DNA from: Zea mays
Lineage: Eukaryota; Streptophyta; Magnoliopsida; Poales; Poaceae
Length of the DNA stretch: 64,000 nucleotides
Assembly (NCBI RefSeq): GCF_902167145.1
Contig: NC_050104.1
Coordinates: 4,030,001 to 4,094,000 of the forward strand
Direction: 5' to 3'
A program made the position numbers and the translations under genes. Below, piece by piece: positions 56,799 to 64,000 of the stretch; position 1 is the first letter of the stretch; each line of letters starts with the position of its first letter. Under the pieces are notes generated by a model. It had not been told where the DNA came from and ran no database searches. It worked only from the letters and a program-made list of their open reading frames with translations.

Positions 56799-57599
56799 AC
56801 TATGCGTGTAGCCGGCAGAGCGGAGTAACTGAGTGGGTGGGGTGTTTGCCTTGGCTGAGGGTGTTGAGTGTGTGTGGAGAGGGAGAGGGTAGCTGGGTGT
56901 ATGTGGTGTAGCACAGTGAAGTTCACTATTGGTGAGAATAGTGACGAATGAATCGTCTGACTTAATATAAATAGGAGAGTTATAGGCAGAATATGGGACA
57001 AGAGTATTTTGGGAGTTTTCTGGAATATGAACCATGCTTAAGGGATGACATGGTTGGATAGGGAATAGTTTGACAAGAATTTTAGAAACAAGAATGACTG
57101 AAATCTGAGTTTGGATGGAGGAGTTTTGGATTTTATAATCATTAGGAGAAAAAGAAAAGGAAAGGAATATTCTTGGAATATTCTAGAATTTGAATATTTA
57201 GAGATATTTGGAAAATCAAATGTATTTTTGAGCGGGGTGCGAGGAATTATTTTTGGGCTTTTCTTGGACAGAGGTTTATGTTGGTGAAAACTGTTCCTAC
57301 CTACTGTGTCACATCGGACAGCAGTGATGCGGGACCCAAATAGCTGGAATGTTGTGGTATTCTGGTCCGAGTGGGCTGTGGTATCTTGGGCCAGGTTTTA
57401 TAGGATTGAAGACGTATCCATACAAACAAGGTTTGCCTTTCTTTTTGGAAGTCTGGCTTGAAAGAATCCCAAAGTTAAGCGTGCTCAACTTGGAGAAATC
57501 TAAGATGGGTGACCAGATGGGAAGTTTCCTACTGGAATGAAAATCACAGTCACCGGAGTTCGTATGACTGGAATATGGGTCTGACTGGTCTTAGGTGGA

Positions 57600-57950
57600 C
57601 TGGACAACATGATGGATGAGTAGTTGAAATTTGGGGTGATCGGATGATCGATGAATAGTAACGATGGATAGTAATGGTGAATAGTGATGGTGAATAGTTC
57701 GTATGAATGAACGATGAACGGTGAATAGTGACGATGAACGAACGATGAACGATGAATAGGAAACTATGAACGAACGATGAACGATCGAATGATCGATCGA
57801 ACGAACGATCGGAATTTCGGCAGCATAACGACAGGAAAAAGATTATTTGGACGAACGAACGGACGAACGAACCATGAACGATCGGACGAACGAACGAACA
57901 AACTAAGAAGAGGGGGACGAACGATCGAAGAACGACCGAACGATCCTTGT
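57600..57950. repeat. Degenerate GAACGA / GAATAGT tandem region
   Basis: Short words GATGGTGAATAGT, then GAACGATGAACG and GAACGAACGATCG, repeat irregularly for about 350 bp inside the level-4 LTR. No gene. Confidence 0.8.
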
Positions 57951-58534
57951 GCTAGTGGGTGCTTGTGTGGGAGGTGGAGTGGGAGTGGGAGTGGGCGTGT
58001 GGGGGGGAGGGAGTTGCCATGAAATGGCTGGGGGTGGGATGAGAGGAGGCCCTTGCCCCTCTATTTATAGCCATGGTGGGGGGATTAGGGGGAGGGATGA
58101 GAGGATTAGTGGGAGGATGAGAGGATTAGTGGGAGATTAGCATGGATTTGTCTTATATGAGTGTAATTAGCTTGTAGAGCTCAACGTATGACACCGGAGG
58201 CATACATATACGTGTGAGCATGAGGAAAGTTATGAAGAAAATATTTGTAGGGACTTCAAAAATGATTTTGAAGGTATTTCTCAGGAAGAAAATACTTGGA
58301 GATATATCGGTGGAATATTTGGGCAGTATTTCTGAAAGAGTTTGAGGGTGATCACTGGGGAAATATTTGTAGGATATTTTGAGGAAGATTTTAGAGAGAA
58401 TATAGACCACTATATTTTACTTGTTGATATCAACTTGCAAACAAACATTTTGAAACAAAATTTGAAATTCATTTTGAATTTAGAGCGAGTTTGAGAATAT
58501 TTCAGAATTTGAATTTTTGGGATGCTACATGGGT

Positions 58535-59006
58535 GCACCCTCGGTGCACCCAATGAATCATCATCCCCGAAGAAGCAAAATGCTGACCTCTAAAGCATAA
58601 GGCAAAATTAAGACAAGGCTGACCTCTGAAAAAGCACAAGTGGAAGATGAAAGTGATTTATGATAATACTTGAAGTGAAGACCTTCGAGTGGATTGTTTG
58701 CAAAAATCCACTCGAAGCTCGGGGGCTACACCCATTAGGTGCACCTTTGGTGCACCCAATGAAGTTCGAAGTCCAACAGTACAAAATGCTGACCTCCGAA
58801 GCATGAACCCAAGACAGAACACCAAATTTCGAGGAATAATAGCACAAGAAGACAGTAAAAATTGTTTTAACCGAATCACTCAGAATTCAGAAGCAGTGGC
58901 CCGACAGACTTATTTCCAAAGCATTCCCTGTTAAAATCAAAGACTGCAAGCTGGACCTAGGATATTTGGGCCGTTTATTTCAAAATCAACCCAAATATCG
59001 GGGGCT
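58535..59006 (+). other. Tat 3' non-coding region, right part, with hairpin/polypurine modules
   Basis: Continues 39423-40115. It holds a perfect 12-bp hairpin (58683-58694 with 58706-58717) followed by CTCGGGGGCTACACCC. A perfect 10-bp hairpin (58961-58970 with 58990-58999) follows, then GGGGGCT touching the 3' LTR at 59007, which is the polypurine tract. No ORF is supported. Confidence 0.8.
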
Positions 59007-59633
59007 TGTGGGGGACAGATATCCCCCGGGTCCACTAGAAGGATAAAAGACCTCACGAAAGGCCCAAGGGCCCCATAATTCGTAAGGTCATCCCCTCGTG
59101 GACCTGGGAGGAACAACCAGTGGAACGGATTAACGCAAGGCCGGGTCGGCGCAAGCCTAGACGGCCCAACAAATTCGAGCAGTAATCACAACAGTGACCC
59201 GACCTTCCCGCACAGGAGCCCCGTACAACGGAACCAAGCGAGGATGGGTCGGCTGAATTATAGAAGGATAGACTCAGATGGTTCACTATTTCTTAGGCAC
59301 GCGTTGTTATCATATCTGCATGTAATGTCCCACGGTCGAATATATAAGGCCTAGGGGGCACCCCTTCAGAACGATCACTCATTACTTAGCCATTCACCCC
59401 GCTCTCTACATTTTCCAGCACTAGAGAACTCCCTTGTAACCCATCACATAAAGCACTCTCGCCAGGACATAGGGTGTTACGCATCTCAAAGTGGCACGAA
59501 CCTGTACATCATTGTCCACTATTTCTCGTGCGCCCAGCACGAACCATCGAGCTATAGTCGGTAACACCGTCCTACTCCTAAAAGCACCTTGAGGGGTAAC
59601 CCTGGGTGCGCGGTCGGACCCGAAACACCGACA
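59007..59633 (+). repeat. 3' LTR of the Tat element
   Basis: 627 bp, same length as the 5' copy, TGTGGGGGACAG to AACACCGACA, TATA box at 59341-59348. About 16 substitutions separate the two by eye. Confidence 0.94.
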
Positions 59634-60813
59634 CACTACAACTCCGAACCTTTGCGACCACGTTGTTGATTTGTTAGAGAGAGATTTGGGCGCGTTCTTG
59701 AGCTGTAACTCCATCGTTTTGATTCGTGCGCTCTCTCCTTTTGCTCGTGTGCGTGTTGTTGCTACGTTGTGCTCTTGTGTGTGTTTCTACTCCCATCCTT
59801 ACTCTAGTTTTGATTGTAATAAATTGTGTAAGGCGTGAGAGGCTCCAATTTGTGGAGATTCCTCACAAAGGATATTGAATAAGGAAGACTATTGTGGCGC
59901 TCAAGTTTGATCTTTTGATCACTTGAGAGGGGTTGAGTGCAACCCTTGACCAAAGGAGGTCACCACAACGTGGAGTAGGCATTGGTCGAACCACGATAAA
60001 AATCGCGTTGTCTCTTGTCCATTTACTTATTGCGATTACTATCTTCTTGAGTACTCTACTCACTTGCAATATTGCTCCTAAGTTTAATACTCATCTCAAA
60101 GGAGCAATCAAGTGAAGAGTTTTCCCTTCTTCTCTCTTCTCATCCTAACTTGGTTTTAATTCGCACTAACACTTATTATAAACCAAGTTTGTGTTGTTTT
60201 GAGTTAATTTTGTAGGATCACCTATTCACCCCCTAGGTGCTCTCACTTGTGATACCATATCAACCGCGTTTGTTGCGGCCGCCACCATGTACAGGAGGGA
60301 ACAAGGCCCGCGATGTTTTGATCAGAAGCTCGTTAGTGAAGACGATGGAGAGCATTTGAGAGGAGCCAGAAGCGAAGCACCACTTGCGCGTGGAGAAGGC
60401 CTATGGCTCTCTATGGAGTTAGTTGTCTGTGGTGCTTGGCCCTCGCGTGGGCTACCCTTTGCGTAGGGGCACCAATTAGGATTAGTTTGAACTTGCGCAG
60501 TTTTGGATACCTTAGAAAAATACTGGTGTCGTCCATGGGAGTTTGCATATCTAACCTTGCTCTTTAGCTTTTGCATTTACATTCAGGTCCTTAAGTTTCA
60601 ATATCTCTATTCCTAGTTAGAATTGTTAGGATTGGTACTTAGGTTGCAAAACACCTTTTGCAGTAGACATAGCAACACTTAGAAAAACCAAGTTTGCACA
60701 TTATAGTTTACAATTTTGCATAAGTTTTGCTCTAGGGATTTATTTGTGGCCTAGTTTAACGAAAGTTTTAGAAGTCCTAATTTACCCCCTCTTAGGTGTC
60801 AGTGTTCCTTTCA

Positions 60814-61293
60814 GTAAGGACGACACTGAGGGACATGGCTGCCAGGGCGACGACAGTGAAGTGGACGAAGATCGGCAAGAGGATGAGCATGACCTGACCC
60901 TTACAGAGTGACAACATCGGCGTCGCGAGCACGAGGTTGAACCCTCCCACCACGCTCCCACCATTTTCCTAAGGATTTATAGTCGGTAGAGGTTTGTTGT
61001 GGATGACATGGGCGAGCTCCTGGCTGGTGGTGCGAGAGGCAGGCAGGAGTGTGTTGTGGATGACGCGGAGCTCATGGCAGGAGGAGTGAGAGACGATGAA
61101 CGCGTTGGTTGGGCCCATCGGTTTTATGTACCAGCAAATGCGGTAGCGAAGACTCCAATGTGAGTGCGGTGAGAAGGATGAGGAGGTAACTTGGAACATG
61201 GATTCTACAAGGAGCTTTTTGCAAAAGCGACGACGGTGGAATCGTTGAACCATGGCAACTGGAGCATTAATAGAGTAAATAAAAGATGGTAAG
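60814..61293 (-). other. Right half of the nest's target DNA, possible gene fragment
   Basis: Unique-looking, GC-rich. On the minus strand a stretch (about 60960-60819) reads as a hydrophobic segment (FNLVLATPMLSL, then VMLILLPIFVHF and VVALAAMSLSV) and continues open across the removed nest into 25561-25480 (SMPNEIVKHVVDAHC). That suggests a membrane-protein gene fragment, but stops occur upstream and no family is recognised. Confidence 0.4.
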
Positions 61294-62551
61294 TGAGAGC
61301 ACCTAGGGGGGGGTGAATAGGTGATCCTGTAACACTTCAAAATCTGAAGCCACAAAACTTGATTAATTGTTAGCACAGTAATTTGCCAAGTGACTAGAGA
61401 AGGATCTCAACACAACACAATAACCAAGAGATATCAATCACAGAGATAACACGGTGGTTATCCCGTGGTTCGGCCAAGACCAACGCTTGCCTACTCCACG
61501 TTGTGGCGTCCCAACGGACGAGGGTTGCAATCAACCCCTCTCAAGCGGTCCAAAGACCAACTTGAATACCACGGTGTTGCTTTGCTTTTCTTAATCCCAC
61601 TTGCGAGGAATCTCCACAGCTTGGAGCCTCTCGCCCTTACAAAAGATGTTCACAAAGAATCACGGAGCAAGGGAGGGATTAGCAACTCACACACGACACA
61701 AAGATCACAGCGATTACGCACACACAAAACCCAGACTTGAGCTCAAGAGACTAGCACACTAGAACGGAGCTCAAATCACTAGAATGTCGAACAAGTGCGC
61801 AAGAATGTAGTGTGAGTGATCAATAATGCTCAAAGGATGCTTGGTGTACTCCTCCATGCGCCTAGGGGTCCCTTTTATAGCCCCAAGGCAGCTAGGAGCC
61901 GTTGAGCACAAATCTGGAAAGCCATTCTTGCCTTCTGTCATCAGGGGCACCGGACAGTCCGGTGCACACCGGACACTGTCCGGTGCCCGATTTCCTTCCT
62001 AAAATGGCGCGGCCGACCGTTGCAGATCTGGGAGCCGTTGGCGCACCGGACATGTCCGGTGCACACCGGACAGTCCGGTGCCCCCTTCCGACCGTTGGCC
62101 CGGCCACGTGTCGCGCGCAGATTCCGCGGCCGACCGTTGGCCCAGCCGACAGTTGGCTCACCGGACAGTCCGGTGCACACCGGACAGTCCGGTGAATTTT
62201 AGCCGTATGCTGTCGGCGAATTCCCGAGAGCGGCCACTTCACGCCGAGTCAGCCTGGCGCACCGGACACTGTCCGGTGCACCACCGGACAGTCCGGTGTG
62301 CCAGACTGAGCTGAGTCTTGGCTGTACACAGCCAAGCCTTTTTCACCTCTTTTCTTTTCTTCTTCTTTCTGTTTCTAACACTTAGACAAGTATATTAGTA
62401 CACAAAACCAATGTACTAAGGCTTAGAAACATACCTTTACTCTTGATTTGCACTTTGTCCATCCATGAGCATAAATTCATATTTAAGCACTTGTGTTGGC
62501 ACTCAATCACCAAAATACTTAGAAATGGCCCAAGGGCACATTTCCCTTTCA
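61294..62551 (-). repeat. 3' LTR of the minus-strand Sirevirus
   Basis: 1258 bp; on the minus strand TGAAAGGGAAATGTGCCC (from 62551) to CCTAGGTGCTCTCA (61294). TATA box TATAAAAG (minus) at 61872-61879. A strong cluster of perfect CACCGGAC/GTCCGGTG palindromes lies at 61945-62305. Cys/Arg-rich ORFs here are palindrome artefacts. Confidence 0.92.
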
Positions 62552-63348
62552 ATCTCCCCCTTTTTGGTGATTTATGCCAACACAATATAAAGCAACTAGA
62601 ACAAGTGCAATATCACTTCAAATAAAACTCAAATTTATTTTGATTCAATTTTGGCATATATGGATCATCCTTTGCCACCACTTGGTTTGTTTTTGCAAAT
62701 CAAACTCAAATCTCTATCTCTAAGTCAAACACACATGTTGAAGCATAAAGAGAATCATTCCAAAAGAGATTGATCAAAGATTTCAAAAACTCCCCCTATT
62801 TGCCATAATCAACACTTCTCCCCACAAGAGGCCAACTTTTAACAAAAGAGACAATGCAAGAGTTTTGACAAAACAAAAAGCTCTATTTTACTATTTTCAA
62901 CTATTTTCAAAATTTCTCAAGTGGTAGCTGATCCATTATTGCTTTGGCCTTTATTTTCTCCCCCTTTGGCATCAAGCACCAAAACGGGATCAATCTTGGC
63001 CCGATAACCCCATTGCCTCACCAAAATCTTCAATTAAGAGCAAATGGCAATAAGAGTTCATGAGATGAACTGGGAACAAGTTACCCTCTCATCGGAGTGC
63101 ATTGGAAGTCTTTCATGGTCCAAGTCCACCTTTTCCCTTTCAATTCTCCTTCGAGACTAAATCACGCAAACTCAAGCATATGGTTAGTCTCAAAGGGTCA
63201 AGTTGTAACACAACTCCCCCTAAATATGTGCATCACTTACACAAGGACTTGTGAGGTCCAGGGAATGTTTGTACAACTTGAGCACCACAATAAGCAACAA
63301 AATGCAGAATGAACATGATCAAAGGCATAACCACATGTATGCTACAAT
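62552..63348 (-). other. 3' internal non-coding region with multiplied polypurine tracts
   Basis: Minus-strand GGGGGAG boxes at 62554-62560 (adjacent to the LTR), 62790-62796, 62958-62964 and 63214-63220. No ORF is supported. Confidence 0.8.
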
Positions 63349-64000
63349 TCAATCTAAGTTCCGCGAATCTAAGACATTTAGCTCACTACGCAGCTTGTAA
63401 AAGGTCTTCTCATCTAGAGGCTTGGTAAAGATATCGGCTAGCTGGTTCTCGGTGCTAACATGAAACACTTCGATATCTCCCTTTTGCTGGTGGTCTCTCA
63501 AAAAGTGATGCCGGATGTCTATGTGCTTTGTGCGGCTGTGCTCAACAGGATTTTCCGCCATGCGGATAGCACTCTCATTATCACATAGGAGTGGGACTTT
63601 GCTCAGATTGTAGCCAAAGTCCCTGAGGGTTTGCCTCATCCAAAGTAGCTGCGCGCAACACTGTCCTGCGGCAACATACTCGGCCTCAGCGGTGGATAGG
63701 GCAACGGAGGTTTGTTTCTTAGAATTCCATGATACCAGGGACCTTCCTAAGAATTGGCACGTCCCCGATGTACTCTTCCTATCGACCTTACATCCAGCAT
63801 AGTCGGAATCTGAGTATCCAATTAAGTCAAAGTTAGACCCCTTAGGATACCATTTCCCGAAGCAAGGCGTAGCGACTAAATATCTAAGAATTCGCTTCAC
63901 CGCCACTAAGTGACACTCCTTAGGATCGGATTGAAATCTAGCACACATGCATACGCTAAGCATAATATCCGGTCTACTAGCACATAAATAAAGCAAAGAA
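63349..64000 (-). CDS. pol: Sirevirus Pol, C-terminal RNase H (partial)
   Basis: The minus-strand frame is open from the window end to a stop at 63349. It covers the end of RT (LYLCASRPDIMLSVCMCARF) and all of Copia RNase H: SDSDYAGCKVDRKSTSG, ALSTAEAEYVAAG, LCDNESAIRMAENP, HIDIRHHFLRD and QLADIFTKPLDE. Catalytic acidic residues are in place and there are no stops, unlike the homologous stretch at 21575-22204, so this element looks younger. The N-terminal part lies beyond the window. Confidence 0.93.
   Translation of the reverse strand, partial: SLLYLCASRPDIMLSVCMCARFQSDPKECHLVAVKRILRYLVATPCFGKWYPKGSNFDLIGYSDSDYAGCKVDRKSTSGTCQFLGRSLVSWNSKKQTSVALSTAEAEYVAAGQCCAQLLWMRQTLRDFGYNLSKVPLLCDNESAIRMAENPVEHSRTKHIDIRHHFLRDHQQKGDIEVFHVSTENQLADIFTKPLDEKTFYKLRSELNVLDSRNLD

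Larger units (their letters stand above)
40116..58529 (-). mobile_element. Chromovirus-like solo LTR (nest level 4), minus strand, split twice
   Basis: On the minus strand it starts TGTAGCATCCCAAAAATTC at 58529 and ends GGGACGCTTCA at 40116, flanked by the perfect TSD TGGGT (40111-40115, 58530-58534). Removing the two insertions leaves about 3.38 kb, the size of a Tekay-type LTR, with no gag or pol: a solo LTR. A TATA box (TATAAATA, minus) lies at about 58062-58069. Splice-like sites follow: a donor (CTG/GTAAGC) near 45092, exon 44929-44817, a GC donor (GGCAAGC), and acceptor TTTTCAG at 40387-40393 before an exon ending at 40280. Confidence 0.88.
27146..59633 (+). mobile_element. Tat-lineage Gypsy retrotransposon (nest level 3), itself split
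   Basis: Two 627-bp LTRs (27146-27772, 59007-59633) and a perfect 5-bp TSD CACTA (27141-27145, 59634-59638) define the element. Without the 18.4-kb insertion at 40116-58529 it is about 14 kb. It contains a gag-pol frame on the plus strand, a long 3' region with two genes on the opposite strand, two tandem arrays, and hairpin/polypurine modules before the 3' LTR. A very long 3' region with antisense ORFs and a second RNase H are Tat-lineage traits. LTRs differ at about 16 of 627 positions by eye, so the element is older than the Tekay element inside it. Confidence 0.93.
26403..60245 (+). mobile_element. Copia (Ji/Opie-type) solo LTR (nest level 2), split by the Tat element
   Basis: 26403-27145 plus 59639-60245 form a 1350-bp LTR starting TGAAAGGGAAATGTGCCC and ending CCTAGGTGCTCTCA. 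Both ends match the minus-strand LTR at 61294-62551. The TSD is CTTGC (26398-26402) against CTTGT (60246-60250), one change. TATAAAAG at 27088-27095 is the TATA box, with CACCGGAC palindromes before it. No internal sequence remains, hence a solo LTR. Confidence 0.9.
25562..60813 (+). mobile_element. Sirevirus solo LTR (nest level 1), split by a 33.8-kb insertion
   Basis: 25562-26402 and 60251-60813 together make one LTR of about 1404 bp, close to the 1412 bp of the related LTR at 4856-6267. The left part starts TGTAAGGAAAATGG. The right part ends CCTTTCA and includes the GCGGCCGCCACC segment shared with 715-740. A perfect 5-bp TSD, GTAAG, flanks the pair (25557-25561 and 60814-60818). Only one LTR and no internal region lie between the duplications, so this is a solo LTR left by recombination between the LTRs of a former full element. 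The TATA-like box is TATATATA at 26125-26132. It carries many substitutions relative to the intact LTR. Confidence 0.93.
61294..64000 (-). mobile_element. Sirevirus (Ji/Opie-type) 3' end, minus strand, runs off window
   Basis: The 3' LTR is 61294-62551, followed on the minus strand's upstream side by a polypurine tract and intact pol C terminus. The 5-bp word before the LTR is GTAAG (61289-61293), presumably its TSD; the other copy is off the window. Confidence 0.9.

Noticed and set aside
57777..58140. Short ORFs in the GAACGA repeat
   Set aside because: Degenerate simple repeat, no start context or domain.

Overview
The window looks like maize (Zea mays) or a close relative. At least 90% of it is transposable elements stacked inside one another. 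The families seen fit that origin: Sirevirus Copia elements whose long terminal repeats (LTRs) are rich in CCGGAC/GTCCGG palindromes, a Huck-type Gypsy LTR, a Tat-lineage Gypsy, and Tekay-clade chromovirus LTRs. Family names are from recognition only; no database was searched. One intact host gene is visible, a two-exon trichome-birefringence-like (TBL/DUF231) polysaccharide O-acetyltransferase at 9676-11078 (+).

Layout. 1-6267: a Sirevirus that keeps gag and both LTRs but has no pol, cut at its left end by the window and sitting in the 3' part of a Huck-type Gypsy (6268-8181). 8270-9377: a non-autonomous CACTA transposon. 9676-11078: the TBL gene. 12686-15196: a dead minus-strand Copia remnant carrying a hAT-type element (14213-15005) with a perfect 8-bp target-site duplication (TSD). 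15197-24481: an old, heavily mutated full-length Sirevirus. 24482-25561 and 60814-61293: two halves of one unidentified stretch of non-LTR DNA. 61294-64000: the 3' end of a minus-strand Sirevirus that runs off the window.

The block 25562-60813 is a single nest that the TSDs resolve completely. Level 1 is a Sirevirus solo LTR (TSD GTAAG). It is split by level 2, another Copia solo LTR (TSD CTTGC/CTTGT). That is split by level 3, a Tat Gypsy with two 627-bp LTRs (TSD CACTA). The Tat element is split by level 4, a minus-strand chromovirus-like solo LTR (TSD TGGGT). Level 4 holds two insertions: a 3.3-kb minus-strand solo LTR (TSD CAGCC) and a nearly pristine Tekay-clade chromovirus (45121-56798, TSD ACTAT). 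LTR divergence judged by eye agrees with the order: about 16 substitutions in 627 bp for the Tat pair, and about three in 2.68 kb for the Tekay pair.

The most interesting signals lie inside these elements. (1) Three different chromovirus LTRs share the same exon - GC-AG intron - exon layout; in two of them it joins, in identical phase, an acidic reading frame. (2) In the Tekay element the start codons of an extra upstream ORF and of gag each directly follow a splice-acceptor-like site, and the extra ORF has a region resembling a double-stranded-RNA-binding domain. (3) The Tat element carries on its antisense strand a four-exon gene whose intron phases match exactly, plus a second antisense ORF with its own TATA box. 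(4) The Tat gag-pol frame is broken by ten stops and no frameshift, every stop explicable by C-to-T change. (5) Hairpin plus G-run modules are repeated before the 3' LTR in two distinct Gypsy families.
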